From assembly GCF_016919165.1 (NCBI RefSeq), contig NZ_JAFFPS010000063.1, positions 53,409 to 117,408 of the forward strand: DNA of 64,000 bases, read 5' to 3'. The translations under genes were made by a program, and so were the position numbers. Positions 19,824 through 30,018 of the stretch are shown piece by piece; within the stretch, counting starts at the first letter, position 1, and each line of letters starts with the position of its first letter. Below the pieces are notes generated by a model. The model made no database searches. It was not told where the DNA came from and saw nothing but the letters and a program-made list of their open reading frames with translations. The DNA is from Leptospira chreensis (GTDB lineage: Bacteria; Spirochaetota; Leptospiria; Leptospirales; Leptospiraceae).

Positions 19824-20465
19824 CGAAAAGGACTTCCTTCTTACCTGTTTCCTTCGATTGTTCCATACCAAAGATATGTGAAATTCCAGGAAAATTCCAG
19901 GAAAAATCGAAGGGAATCCATGCTCTTTTTAGAACACAGTCCATGTTTAACAGGGGGCATAGGTGCGAAAGCGGAAAATCTTTTGGTCTCCCCAGACGTC
20001 CTAACTTCACGCGGCGTGGAACTGGTCACTTTGCAAAGAGGGGGAGACTTTACTGCCCATGAACCCGGCCAAATTGTGGGATATATCCACATTGATTTGA
20101 AAAAACGAAATTTAAGTTTGGGTGATTTTTTGCGGGCCTTAAATCAAAGTTTGGTGGTCGCCATCGATAAGACTTGGGACCTGGCCCTCGAGGAAAATCC
20201 AAAGGCACCGGGTTTATACACTACCTTGGAACCCAAATTGAAACTGGTCTCGGAAGGGATCTTTGCGAAGTCTTATTTTACCAGTTTTGGATTTGCACTG
20301 AATGCTGTGAATAACCTCACCACCTTTTCTCTCATCAATCCCTGTGGGGCAAAAAGTGAGGATATGACTTCCCTTCTTCGGTTGGGAAAGGATCAGGATT
20401 TCCCGAAGAAACGCCGTGAATTTGTAATGAGTTTCGCCAATACTTTTCTAGACTTACTTCTTTAA
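19806..20465 (+). CDS. lipB: Octanoyltransferase LipB
   Basis: 219 residues. It transfers octanoyl from ACP to lipoyl domains. The signature RGGDFTAHEPGQIVGY (compare RGG-VT-HGPGQ), the lysine region near LKLVSEG, and the catalytic cysteine in NPCG are present; GFALNAVNNLTTF precedes it. The Gly of HGPGQ is Glu here, so it is a divergent member. The start is the ATG at 19806, inside the divergent SocA-like gene. Confidence 0.85.
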   Translation: MTKFLHRKGLPSYLFPSIVPYQRYVKFQENSRKNRRESMLFLEHSPCLTGGIGAKAENLLVSPDVLTSRGVELVTLQRGGDFTAHEPGQIVGYIHIDLKKRNLSLGDFLRALNQSLVVAIDKTWDLALEENPKAPGLYTTLEPKLKLVSEGIFAKSYFTSFGFALNAVNNLTTFSLINPCGAKSEDMTSLLRLGKDQDFPKKRREFVMSFANTFLDLLL

Positions 20466-20525
20466 TTTCCTTTGTATTTTCCTATGTAAAATTGCTCCAT
20501 CGGTCGAAAGGTATAAGGGGGATCT

Positions 20526-21527
20526 ATGAAATATTCACGTTTTTTTCTATCCTTTATACTTTTCTTTTTCCTCTGTGAAACCTTGGCCCTCAGTGCCGTG
20601 GTTTGGACTTTTTATGAGTCATTACAAAATGCTCTGACCCAAGAGCAGTTTGTTTCTGACCATAGAGCTCGGGATTTGACACTGGCTCTCGCCAAAAGTT
20701 CGGAACAAAGACTACAGAACGAAGGTTATCTGGAATTGGAAAAGATGTTCCATCGTTATGTGGAACAATCCAAAAATGATCCCGAAGAGTTTCGTATCCA
20801 AAAGATCAGTTTGTATTCTGCAGACGCCACCCTCCTTGTTTCCACTGATACCATCTACACTCCTGATGAGTTAAAAAAAAGAACCCCGGATGAAACACTA
20901 TTACATTCGACTTTCTTTAAAAAAGGGATTCGGATGAAAAAATGGGAATGGTCGGAAGCGGAAAATGGAGAGAACCCCATCCTGAATTCCAAACGAGATC
21001 CCAAAGTTCGTTCTGGTTTTGAATGGGTCCTTTCCTATTTGCCATTAGCAAAATCGAATACGGTAAGACTCACATCCCCTCTTTACAAACCGGGAACCCT
21101 CGATGTATCCGGACTTGTGATTTTGGTTTATGAAAGAGGGAACTTAGGATTACTTTTTGAAAACCAATGGAAACTTGTGGAATGGATGGTTTTCAATTAT
21201 ATATTATTTGCTTTTGTTGTGAGTTTGATTTTGACAGGTGCCTTTGTAGCCTATACCATGTTAGTTGCCAGAGATTCTTCTGTGGTTCCTAAAGAATCTC
21301 ATAACCTTCCTCTTTTTGAGAAAAAAACGATAGAAACATCTACGAGCAAAGAGAGCCAAGTGGAACCTGTTCTTGATTTAACGGATGAAACAAACCATGG
21401 TGTTGCCGTTGTAGCCACTGCCGGGCCGGCGAGTGAAGTGGAAATTTTATCAGATGGGCCACTCGTTACTTCCTTATCTCCTGATTCTCACCAAACACCG
21501 ATTCGGGACGCGATCTTTTTAGGATAG
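20526..21527 (+). CDS. Two-span membrane protein with extracytoplasmic sensor-like domain
   Basis: 333 residues. TM1 (about 5-28), an extracytoplasmic domain of about 190 residues, TM2 (about 218-242), then a low-complexity acidic cytoplasmic tail. This is the shape of a sensor without an output domain. AAGGGGGAT precedes the ATG. It is three bases from the STAS/zinc-ribbon gene, with murJ following, so the three make one operon. No family recognised. Confidence 0.68.
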   Translation: MKYSRFFLSFILFFFLCETLALSAVVWTFYESLQNALTQEQFVSDHRARDLTLALAKSSEQRLQNEGYLELEKMFHRYVEQSKNDPEEFRIQKISLYSADATLLVSTDTIYTPDELKKRTPDETLLHSTFFKKGIRMKKWEWSEAENGENPILNSKRDPKVRSGFEWVLSYLPLAKSNTVRLTSPLYKPGTLDVSGLVILVYERGNLGLLFENQWKLVEWMVFNYILFAFVVSLILTGAFVAYTMLVARDSSVVPKESHNLPLFEKKTIETSTSKESQVEPVLDLTDETNHGVAVVATAGPASEVEILSDGPLVTSLSPDSHQTPIRDAIFLG

Positions 21528-21530
21528 ATT

Positions 21531-22391
21531 ATGGAACCAAAAGACAAAGTATTTTCAATCCAGTTGAAAGGTGGTTTGGACGGAACCAGTGCTGAAGATT
21601 TTTATCGTTACTTTGAATCCCAAATCGGAAAGGGATACAGAAAGTTTTTATTCCAGTTTGGGGCTTTGGATTTTATCACATCGAATGGAATTAGTATCCT
21701 TGTCAAAATCCACAAACAAATCACAAAGATAGGTGCGGTTTACGCCATCTATGGAGTGAAACAAGAAGTTGAAGATGTACTGAGTCTCGTGGGACTTTTT
21801 GATCGCCTTCCTGTCTTTCGCGGTCATACCCAAGCAGAATCCTTTCTTTTGCAAATGGATCCAAAACAACCGGTAAGAGCGGAATCCAAACCTTCTTATG
21901 CGGAAAACCAGTCGCTTGCGAGCCCCACAAACGAAAACCGAATCCGTTTTTATTTTACAGGAAAATCCAAAGATCGGGAATCAGGTTTCAGTTCCAAGGA
22001 ACCAGTCTCCCAACTAGAATCTTTTGCGGATGCGGAAGACTCTCCTGTAGTTTCTAAGACCAGCACTTCTCCTATGGAATCTGTATTGGAAGAAAAGCTG
22101 AATAGCCTTCGATTGGAAATCAAAGAGACTTTGAACCATGAATTGGAAAGAAGATTTTCTGTTTATAAATCCTCTCCAGAACAAGAAGGAAAACCGGTCA
22201 CAATTCCGAGTTATATCCAGTCCAAAACCAAACAATTAGAGACAGTGGAGCGGATCATCCAATGTGAGGTTTGTGGGACAAGGCTCAGGCTTCATAAATT
22301 TGGAAAGCATGAATGCCCGGGTTGTTCCACTCAGTTCCAAATGAGTCCAAGTGGATCTATCCGTTTTCTTGAAAAATTGAATCCACTCTAA
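21531..22391 (+). CDS. STAS-domain protein with C-terminal zinc ribbon
   Basis: 286 residues. An N-terminal STAS domain (about 5-105, LDFITSNGISILVKIHKQ) as in anti-sigma-factor antagonists, with Ser in SNG at the place of the phosphorylated serine. A disordered middle and a short coiled coil lead to a zinc ribbon CEVCGTRLRLHKFGKHECPGC near the end. It is likely a partner-switch component; the ribbon may bind nucleic acid. It sits between a sensor-like membrane protein and murJ. Confidence 0.8.
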   Translation: MEPKDKVFSIQLKGGLDGTSAEDFYRYFESQIGKGYRKFLFQFGALDFITSNGISILVKIHKQITKIGAVYAIYGVKQEVEDVLSLVGLFDRLPVFRGHTQAESFLLQMDPKQPVRAESKPSYAENQSLASPTNENRIRFYFTGKSKDRESGFSSKEPVSQLESFADAEDSPVVSKTSTSPMESVLEEKLNSLRLEIKETLNHELERRFSVYKSSPEQEGKPVTIPSYIQSKTKQLETVERIIQCEVCGTRLRLHKFGKHECPGCSTQFQMSPSGSIRFLEKLNPL

Positions 22392-22402
22392 AGTCTGGTC
22401 TT

Positions 22403-24028
22403 ATGACAAAACAAGCCAAGGGAAGTGAGTCAAGCACCAGACGGTCGCTTGCCCTTTCTTTTTATACCTTTTTATCTCGTATTTTAGGTCTCATTCGGGA
22501 CCACTTTATGGCTGTTAGTTTTGGAACCGGAATGGTGGCCTCTGCCTTCAGTGTTGCCTACAGGCTTCCCAATATGTTTCGTAACTTACTTGCGGAAGGG
22601 ACCTTAAGCCAATCCTTTATGCCTATTTTTTCGGAATACGAAAAGATGGGAGTAGAAGAAGCAAGGGTGATGTCTGGGACCGTTCTTAGTTTTTTATTTC
22701 TTTGTTTGTCTCTCTTTGTCGCTCTTTTTTGGTTTTTTGCGGCTGGATTTTTACCGGCTCTCGTGGGCGGATCCCCCGAATACGGAGCGCTCGTCGTTGA
22801 ACTTTCGCTCGTTTTATTTTTTCTCATTATGACAGCGAGTTTGTCTTCGATTTTTATGTCGATCTCCAACTCCCATCATAATTATTTTGTTCCTTCTCTT
22901 TCTCCTATCATCCTTAACTTCAGTTATCTGATCGTTTTTATTTTTGTTTTTCCTTTTTACCATGAGATTCGGGACAAAGTATTTTTATTGGCCTATGGAA
23001 TTATAACCGGTGGTGTTTTGCAACTTTTGGTGCAAGGTTGGTATGTTTACAAAAATGGATTTGGTCCCATATTCCGTTTGAACTTTCGCCATCCCGCCAT
23101 TCGTAAAATTTTTAAACTCATGTTACCCGCGGCTCTTGGGGGAAGTTTCTATCAAATTGGACTTCTTGTGGACATCTTTCTTGCCAACTACATCCAAAAT
23201 CAAAATCCAGGGCTTGGGGCTGTGGTGAGTTTGGATTATTCACAAAGGCTTGTCCAACTTCCCACGGGAATCATCGGAGTTGCCTTGGCCACAACCATCC
23301 TTCCTTCGCTTTTGAAAGACCTTCGCGAAGGACGTGAGGAAAATGTGCCTAAAGAAATTGCGGATGTTTTGTCTTTTGCTTTCTTTTTAACTTTACCAGC
23401 AAGCATTGGTTTGGCGGTTCTTGGGAAAACGGTTTTGGATTCCATTTATTATGGGGGACGATGGGACCATCTCGCTACGATGACGGCACTTTATCCGTTA
23501 GTATTTTATTCCTTTGCCATTCCATTTTATAGCATCAATAAAGTTTTGGTTTCTTCTTATTATGCTTTTTCTGATACAAAAACACCGCTCCGAATCCAAC
23601 TGGTTTCCTTTTTCTTAAGTATAGCGGTAAGCATCGGTCTTATGTTTTTTTTGAAACACTCCGCCATTGCTTTGGCTTCGGCCCTCAGTGCTTCTGTGAC
23701 TTCTTCGTTATTACTGTTTTATTTAAAATCCCATCAGGTAAAAATCCCTTTCCTTACAGTTTGGGTTCGGATTTTGAAAATGGCTCCGGCACTACTTGGA
23801 CTTCTTCTTTGGTTGGCTCTCTCGGAGTGGGTTTTGAAACCCGTTCTTTTGGATTCGCTCGTCCAAGATTTAGGAATGGGATATGCCAATGGGAGTCGGA
23901 TTTGTCTTGTGGTATCCATCCTTCCGGCAGTCACCATTTACTTTGTGATAGCCGGAATCACTGGGTTACCGGAAGCAGAAATCATTTTAGGAAGATTCTT
24001 TCGACGGTTTAAAAAGAAAACTTCCTAA
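22403..24028 (+). CDS. murJ: Lipid II flippase MurJ (MviN)
   Basis: 541 residues with 14 predicted membrane spans. The N-terminal SRILGLIRDHFMA and YRLPNMFRNLLAEGTLSQ are diagnostic for MurJ, including the Arg residues that line the lipid II cavity. It moves undecaprenyl-linked peptidoglycan precursor across the inner membrane. It is last in a three-gene operon and ends at a hairpin shared with ileS. Confidence 0.96.
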   Translation: MTKQAKGSESSTRRSLALSFYTFLSRILGLIRDHFMAVSFGTGMVASAFSVAYRLPNMFRNLLAEGTLSQSFMPIFSEYEKMGVEEARVMSGTVLSFLFLCLSLFVALFWFFAAGFLPALVGGSPEYGALVVELSLVLFFLIMTASLSSIFMSISNSHHNYFVPSLSPIILNFSYLIVFIFVFPFYHEIRDKVFLLAYGIITGGVLQLLVQGWYVYKNGFGPIFRLNFRHPAIRKIFKLMLPAALGGSFYQIGLLVDIFLANYIQNQNPGLGAVVSLDYSQRLVQLPTGIIGVALATTILPSLLKDLREGREENVPKEIADVLSFAFFLTLPASIGLAVLGKTVLDSIYYGGRWDHLATMTALYPLVFYSFAIPFYSINKVLVSSYYAFSDTKTPLRIQLVSFFLSIAVSIGLMFFLKHSAIALASALSASVTSSLLLFYLKSHQVKIPFLTVWVRILKMAPALLGLLLWLALSEWVLKPVLLDSLVQDLGMGYANGSRICLVVSILPAVTIYFVIAGITGLPEAEIILGRFFRRFKKKTS

Positions 24029-24038
24029 AATTTATGGC

Positions 24039-24063
24039 ACCAACTAAGTATTAGTTGGTTTTG
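24039..24063. terminator. Hairpin between convergent murJ and ileS
   Basis: ACCAACTAA and TTAGTTGGT pair around GTA, followed by TTTTGG. It lies between two converging stop codons and probably acts for both strands. Confidence 0.7.
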
Positions 24064-24072
24064 GTTCGATTT

Positions 24073-26823
24073 CTACTTCGGTGAAAGTTTAGAAACCACT
24101 CCTTCGCAGCGTCCACAAAGTTTTCCTTCTGTTTCCGAAACATGTCGCCAGCAGCGTGGGCATTCGTGGTGGCGAGGTTTACGGATTTGGATGGAATCCT
24201 TTTCTCCTTTCCATTCTGAGAATACTTCACTGATTTCATTTTTACCTTGTGATACTTCTGATACCACAAAGAAGAGACTTAAATCATCTTTAGAAAACTT
24301 TGTATCTTTCAAGGTTTCACCAGAGATTAAGACTTCTGCTTCCAAAGACTTTCCGAGTTTCCCGAGTTTCCTTGCTTCTTCTAAGGCTTTTTGTACCAGT
24401 TCTTTTGTTTGAAAGACTGGTGCCAATTTGGATTCTAAATCGGAATCCAACCAAGAAGTTAAGTCAGAAAAATCAGAATAAAAAACAGAGTCTTTGGCAC
24501 CAAATTCATTCCATACTTCTTCCGTTGTGAAAGATAAGATGGGTGCTAAGATTTTTGTTAGAGTTTCTAGAATTAGCGCCAGTGTATATTCAGAAGATTT
24601 TCTTGTTTTGGATTCCTTCGCATCACAGTACATTCTGTCCCGAATGATTTCAAAATAATCCTGGGAAAGATCCACTGTACAAAATACCAAAACACGATGA
24701 TACACTTGGTGGAAGTGGTAGTTCTCGTAGAGTTTTTTGGCATCCTCATTGAGTTTCGCTAACTTATGCAGATAGTATCTATCGATTTCTTCTAAATTCT
24801 CTTTCTTTAGATTCCAAGTAAGCGTTTCTGCCTTAGTATTTCCTAAAAGATAACGGAATGTGTTTCGAATTTTGCGATAGGCTTCCGCCACCGTTTTGAT
24901 GGAATCCTTTCCGATTTTGACATCGTCTCGGAAGTCTTGAGTGGATACCCAAAGTCTTAGAATATCGGCCCCGTATTGGTTGATGATATCGGTTGTAGGA
25001 TTGATCACATTTCCGAGAGATTTGGACATGGCATGTCCTTTTTCATCTAACACATAACCGTGAGTGAGAACTGATTTATACGGTGGTTTTTTTCGAATCG
25101 CCATTGATGGCCAAAGAGATGATTGGAACCAACCTCTATGTTGGTCAGAGCCTTCCAAATACAAATCCGCTGGTTCGCAGTCTAGCGAATCACCAAACAC
25201 AGCGAAGCTGGAAACACCGGAATCAAACCAAACATCCAAAATATCTTTGTCTTGTTTTAGATCTTCTGACCCGCATTTAGAACATTTGGTTCCTTCAGGA
25301 AGTAAGTCTTTGGCTTCTCTTTCGTACCAAACTTCGATTCCTTCTTTTTTGACAATTTGGATGAAGTGTTGGATCGTTTTGTCATCTAAGTGAGTGAACC
25401 CACAAGACTTACAAGTAAATGAGGGAATCGGAACTCCCCAATTTCTCTGTCTCGACAAACACCAGTCAGGTCTAGATTCCACCATGGAACGGATCCGAGT
25501 GATTCCCCAATCAGGAATCCATTGGACTTTGTCAATGGCTTGCAGTGAATCCTCACGAAGACCCGCATGGTCGATCGAAAAAAACCATTGCGGTGTTGCC
25601 CGAAAGATCAGAGGTTTTTTACTCCTCCAACTATGAGGGTAGGAGTGAGTGAATTCAGAGTAGTGGACGAGGGCATTTTTTTCCCGAAGGAGATCCACAA
25701 TTTTCGGATTGGCATCCCAAATTTTGATTCCCTTCATCATTTCAAATTCGTCCGTATAACGGCCGTAATCATCAACGGGGGATAGTGGAGGAAGACCGGC
25801 TGCAGTTCCTACACGGTAGTCATCTGTTCCGTGTCCTGGGGCTGTGTGGACACATCCTGTTCCCGCGTCCAGTGTGACATGGTTTCCAAAGAGAGGAATG
25901 GAATCTCTATCGATAAACGGATGTAAGAAGGTCATCTTTCCTAGATCTTCACTCGTTAAGGAATGAATCTTTGTGAGTGTGATTCCTGTTTTTTGTTCTA
26001 CGGCTTCTTTTAATCCATCAGCAAGGATGAGCCTTCCATGAGTATCCGATTGGAAAAGAGAATAGTCCAGATCTTGATTAAAACAAATCGCAAGGTTTGC
26101 CGGAAGTGTCCAAGGAGTGGTTGTCCAAATGAGGCAATAGGTATCTTTTTCGCCTTTGACTGCAAACTTTACATAGATGGAAGGAGAGACGTGGTTTTGG
26201 TATTCGATCTCTGCTTCCGCATGGGCAGTTGCTAGATCAATACACCAATATACAGGTTTTTTCCCTTTGTAGATATATCCTTTTTCGAAAAGAGATCCAA
26301 AAACTTCCACAATCCTTGCTTCAAATTCTGGAGCCATGGTAAGATACTTTCTATCTTCTTCCCAAAAACATAAAAAGCGACTTAGGTCATCACCTTGTTT
26401 GCCTACAAATTCTGTAGCATACTCACGGCATTTTTTTCTGAGGTCGCTCGGACTTGTGTTTCTTGCTTCTTTTCCAAGATTCTTTAACACCTGTACTTCG
26501 ATGGGAAGTCCATGACAATCCCATCCAGGAATCATGTCGGCGTGAAAGCCCGCAAGGGTTTTGGATTTAACAATGATATCTTTTAAAATTTTATTGAGAG
26601 AGTGGCCCACATGGAAATTTCCATTGGCATAAGGGGGGCCATCGTGTAATACAAACGAAGGTTTGGATTTACGAATTTCCTTCATGGTTTGGAAGACTTT
26701 TTTCTCTTTCCAAATCTTAATTTGACCAGGCTCACGATTTGCCAGGTCGGCTTTCATGGGGAAGGTGGTCTCTGGGAGAAGAACCGTTTTAGAATAAGGA
26801 TTTTCCGTTTCTGGTTTGGCCAT
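24073..26823 (-). CDS. ileS: Isoleucyl-tRNA synthetase
   Basis: 916 residues. The class-I signatures are HVGH (71-74, in [15 protein letters not shown]) and AMSKSLGN for KMSKS. The editing CP1 domain carries [11 protein letters not shown] and [12 protein letters not shown]. The C-terminal zinc finger [19 protein letters not shown] is intact, as in bacterial type-1 IleRS. It is monocistronic, facing murJ. Confidence 0.98.
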   Translation of the reverse strand: MAKPETENPYSKTVLLPETTFPMKADLANREPGQIKIWKEKKVFQTMKEIRKSKPSFVLHDGPPYANGNFHVGHSLNKILKDIIVKSKTLAGFHADMIPGWDCHGLPIEVQVLKNLGKEARNTSPSDLRKKCREYATEFVGKQGDDLSRFLCFWEEDRKYLTMAPEFEARIVEVFGSLFEKGYIYKGKKPVYWCIDLATAHAEAEIEYQNHVSPSIYVKFAVKGEKDTYCLIWTTTPWTLPANLAICFNQDLDYSLFQSDTHGRLILADGLKEAVEQKTGITLTKIHSLTSEDLGKMTFLHPFIDRDSIPLFGNHVTLDAGTGCVHTAPGHGTDDYRVGTAAGLPPLSPVDDYGRYTDEFEMMKGIKIWDANPKIVDLLREKNALVHYSEFTHSYPHSWRSKKPLIFRATPQWFFSIDHAGLREDSLQAIDKVQWIPDWGITRIRSMVESRPDWCLSRQRNWGVPIPSFTCKSCGFTHLDDKTIQHFIQIVKKEGIEVWYEREAKDLLPEGTKCSKCGSEDLKQDKDILDVWFDSGVSSFAVFGDSLDCEPADLYLEGSDQHRGWFQSSLWPSMAIRKKPPYKSVLTHGYVLDEKGHAMSKSLGNVINPTTDIINQYGADILRLWVSTQDFRDDVKIGKDSIKTVAEAYRKIRNTFRYLLGNTKAETLTWNLKKENLEEIDRYYLHKLAKLNEDAKKLYENYHFHQVYHRVLVFCTVDLSQDYFEIIRDRMYCDAKESKTRKSSEYTLALILETLTKILAPILSFTTEEVWNEFGAKDSVFYSDFSDLTSWLDSDLESKLAPVFQTKELVQKALEEARKLGKLGKSLEAEVLISGETLKDTKFSKDDLSLFFVVSEVSQGKNEISEVFSEWKGEKDSIQIRKPRHHECPRCWRHVSETEGKLCGRCEGVVSKLSPK

Positions 26824-26885
26824 ATTAAGACCAATTTTTGGGGTCTAGGCCAAAGAGAAAACGGAAAAAAAATATTCCTTAGTTC

Positions 26886-27524
26886 TTAGAGTTTGACGCG
26901 AACCTTGGGTAATTCGTCCCGAAGCCGCACAACATCCGATTTTTCGAGAAGGGTCTTTTGTAAAACGAGATGTTTTAGGGAGTTTAATTTAGAGAGGTTT
27001 TTCGGGAGGGTTTTGTATTCCCGCATCAGTGTTAGGTCAAGGATCTCTAAATTGGGAAGACTTGCAATCACTTCCACATCAGCCTCTGTTAGTTGGACTT
27101 TAGTTTCGTCTAGAGCCAATGTTTTTAATTTTTGCAAACGACCGATGACCGCCGGAATTTCATTTAATTCGGTTCTACCAAGAAGTAGAATTTCTAAGTT
27201 TTCCAAATTACCAATTTCTTCTGGTAAGGTCTTGATCGGATTTCCAAAGAGATTTAAAATCTTCAATTGTTTGAGGTTCCCGATTTCTTTGGGAAGTTCC
27301 TTTAAGGAATCGTATTGGAGGGTGAGTTCTTCTACTTTCTTTAAGTTTCCAATGGAGATAGGAAGAACTCCCACTTCTTTGTTGGAAAGGTTGATTACTC
27401 GATCTTCTTTATGGTTCTCGAACCATTCTTCTGCATTAACAACGTCCTTACTGCATTGTAAGAACAAAGATGTTAGAAAAAAAAACGTAAATGTCGTAAG
27501 TGTGGTGGATACAAAAGACTTCAT
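26886..27524 (-). CDS. Leucine-rich-repeat lipoprotein
   Basis: 212 residues. Signal sequence with lipobox LFLQC, then about six LRR units of the LxxLPxxIGNLxxL type (for example KELPKEIGNLKQL, KTLPEEIGNLENL). Such LRR lipoproteins are abundant in Leptospira and probably bind proteins at the cell surface or periplasm. It is followed on the same strand, after a long gap in function, by nothing obvious; the large helical-membrane gene lies upstream. Confidence 0.88.
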   Translation of the reverse strand: MKSFVSTTLTTFTFFFLTSLFLQCSKDVVNAEEWFENHKEDRVINLSNKEVGVLPISIGNLKKVEELTLQYDSLKELPKEIGNLKQLKILNLFGNPIKTLPEEIGNLENLEILLLGRTELNEIPAVIGRLQKLKTLALDETKVQLTEADVEVIASLPNLEILDLTLMREYKTLPKNLSKLNSLKHLVLQKTLLEKSDVVRLRDELPKVRVKL

Positions 27525-27537
27525 ACAACCAACTTTA

Positions 27538-29709
27538 TCATTTCAAATATTTATTATAGCCAAATTCTAATTCTCGAATGATAAACTGGATGTAGTCCAT
27601 CTGGTCACGATCCGATTTATAGATGCTTGCTTCCTTTCTGTAATATTCAGCCAGTTGGGTGCGAAATAAAATCGTACGAAAATCGGCTTTGGAAATGATG
27701 AGTTCTCTCGGCCTGTTTTTCAGTTGGATGGCTTCTGGAATTTTCATCACAACGGAAATTTGTAAAATAGCATGTTCAATCTCTGCTACAATTTTGTTAG
27801 ATTCTTTTTTTTGGTCAGAGCTTGGGAGTTGGACTTTGATCTCTTCTACACAATCTTCTATATGATTCCGGAGTCGTTTGGAATCATAAACCTTCTCTGC
27901 TATGCTATTGAATTTTTTGGGATAAATGAATCCTTCTGCAACCTTTGCAATGCCGAGAGATCTATTTTCTTTGGGACCAGTAGATTGTTGTTTTTCGATA
28001 GTTGGTTTTTGTTTTCCATCTGAGCGGTAGAGATAACCGAGAGTGAGGCCTACAAAAAAACTAAAGAAAAAACCGCTGACAATGTATTCTAAAGTTCCGA
28101 GTAGTAAAGAAACCACAGTGGTTAAGGAAGCCAGTGCTAAGAAACTAAATACTCCAATGGGAACGTGGAATTTCTCTTGGAGGGCAGAAAAAGAAATTCT
28201 TGGTTCCTTGTACGCTTGCGCATTCCAGTTTGTATTTTCTTCCTGAGGTATTTCCGGAATTTCTTCTTTGTCGATATTTTCATCCGATCTGTTTTTTAAG
28301 ATCACTCGGATTTGGTCGAGGATGGGAAGTTCGTTTCTATAATTCGAATCGGTTTTGGCGAGGGCCAAAGTATTGGCTTCTACCTTCGAAAGTTTTTTTT
28401 GATCCAGAGCAAAGAGGACGTGGAATTTATCCTCTTTCATTTCCAAACATCCATAAATTTCAGAAAGAGAATTTACGATTTTTGAGATGGCTTTGGAGTT
28501 GTCTGATTCATTTTTGAATCCAAGAACTTTCACTTCGGCATTTAAGTCGAGTTTGGTGAGAGTGAGTGTGTTTTCCGTATTGTCTTCGATTTTAGTTCCT
28601 AGAAGTTTTGTGAGTGCCACGACCGCTTCCTCTGCGTCTTCTTTTTTCTGTTCTTTTAGGCGTTTGTTTAGTTTATCTAAAATAAAAAGGCTTTCTCTTA
28701 CCGAGTTACCCACTCGTTTTCCTTCCTCCGTTGTGATTTTGTCGAAAGGAAATTCTTCGAGAAGGGAAGTGATGATAGGAACCAAACTCACTCCTGATTT
28801 GATTAGGCCTTCGGTCCGTTTGGGGATATTGGTTTCTAATTCATTTAGTTTTTCTAAAAACCCAGAATATTTATTTTCTGTGGCGTAACGTTTGAGATAA
28901 GGAAAGGAAAAAGTTTTTAGTCCATCCAATTGGACTGCCAAGTGCCGTGCATATTCGGGGTTATGGGAACCATTGGGTAAAATGAGATGGTAACCGGGAA
29001 CAATCTCCACAAGTTTTGCCGTTTCTTTTCCACGAGTGATCACATCCAAAACAAAGTCCTTCATGGGAATGTAACCAAAAGACTCCATCGTTTTACGAAT
29101 CATGGATTCCAATTCACTTTCATAACTGAGTTTGGTTGGAAAAAAATAAACATTCCCTTTTTGGTCAGAACGAACAAGCCCAGATCCCGGACTTTCCTCA
29201 TCTAAAACAAATTCTCTACTGGCTCTATTTTTGAATAGTTGGTCGATGAGATCGACACTGTATTTGAAACAAGACCTGCGAAAAGGAACGATGTCCGTCT
29301 TTTCTCTGTTTTGCGGTGCAATCATACTCACTCGCATGGTGAGTTTTTGGTCTACCGATAAAAAGAAAGGATAAAAATAGACAACAGCTTCTCTGTTGTG
29401 TTCAGTAAGCCCTGCCAGTTCTTTGAAGGCTTCTGCGATGGCGACTCCCGATTTATGTGTATCTGTGAGTTGGACTTGTCTTGAAAGTAACTCAGGAATG
29501 GAATCCACAGTTAAGAGTAGGGATGGAGTGATCTCGGCACTTCCATGCATTTCTAAACGTCTATGGCGCACTCGGAGTTCTTCCAAAATGGCCTGCGAAG
29601 TCATAGAATAACTCGCAATATTTTTGGGTAATGGAATGAAAAATGATGGATCCGCCGGTTCACCAGTAAGTGGTGTTTCTGAATCTGTGGGTTCCGAGAA
29701 TTGTTCCAA
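27538..29709 (-). CDS. Large leptospiral protein with two C-proximal membrane spans, unknown function
   Basis: About 723 residues. I favour the TTG start giving LEQFSEPTDSET because AGAAGG lies seven bases before it; the open frame begins 27 bases earlier. The first 500 residues look soluble and mixed alpha/beta; two adjacent spans follow (VFSFLALASLTTVVSLLLGT and IVSGFFFSFFVGLTLGYLY), then a helical tail. No motif I recognise. It directly precedes the LRR lipoprotein gene on the same strand. Confidence 0.7.
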   Translation of the reverse strand: MEQFSEPTDSETPLTGEPADPSFFIPLPKNIASYSMTSQAILEELRVRHRRLEMHGSAEITPSLLLTVDSIPELLSRQVQLTDTHKSGVAIAEAFKELAGLTEHNREAVVYFYPFFLSVDQKLTMRVSMIAPQNREKTDIVPFRRSCFKYSVDLIDQLFKNRASREFVLDEESPGSGLVRSDQKGNVYFFPTKLSYESELESMIRKTMESFGYIPMKDFVLDVITRGKETAKLVEIVPGYHLILPNGSHNPEYARHLAVQLDGLKTFSFPYLKRYATENKYSGFLEKLNELETNIPKRTEGLIKSGVSLVPIITSLLEEFPFDKITTEEGKRVGNSVRESLFILDKLNKRLKEQKKEDAEEAVVALTKLLGTKIEDNTENTLTLTKLDLNAEVKVLGFKNESDNSKAISKIVNSLSEIYGCLEMKEDKFHVLFALDQKKLSKVEANTLALAKTDSNYRNELPILDQIRVILKNRSDENIDKEEIPEIPQEENTNWNAQAYKEPRISFSALQEKFHVPIGVFSFLALASLTTVVSLLLGTLEYIVSGFFFSFFVGLTLGYLYRSDGKQKPTIEKQQSTGPKENRSLGIAKVAEGFIYPKKFNSIAEKVYDSKRLRNHIEDCVEEIKVQLPSSDQKKESNKIVAEIEHAILQISVVMKIPEAIQLKNRPRELIISKADFRTILFRTQLAEYYRKEASIYKSDRDQMDYIQFIIRELEFGYNKYLK

Positions 29710-30018
29710 AATATACCTTCTGCAAACAAGTATCAAAACCTATTTTCGACAAATCAAGAGAGAAAGTTTGGTTTTCTGGAAACAAACATTTGTCTAGGGA
29801 AAAAAAAGCGAAAGGACTTTGAGCCACCCAGACTTAATTTTTGCAAATCTGTATCAACAATGAGCAAGTTCATGAATGAATCACCTATATTTGTATCCTT
29901 TCTTAGACTTTAGTTTTCATGAACGCAGTTGCATCGAATCTGAGGGATAAAAGTTTCAAAATCGGTTATCAGACAATTTATTGATCAACTTCTATCCATT
30001 TATTTCGTCTACTAGTAC
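29710..30018. other. Intergenic region between divergent genes, about 310 bases
   Basis: AT-rich spacer between the minus-strand large protein and the plus-strand chemoreceptor. I see no gene, hairpin or repeat; promoters for both must be here, but none is convincing by eye. Confidence 0.6.

Noticed and set aside
25064..25636. Plus-strand frames opposite ileS
   Set aside because: ileS is intact over its whole length on the minus strand.
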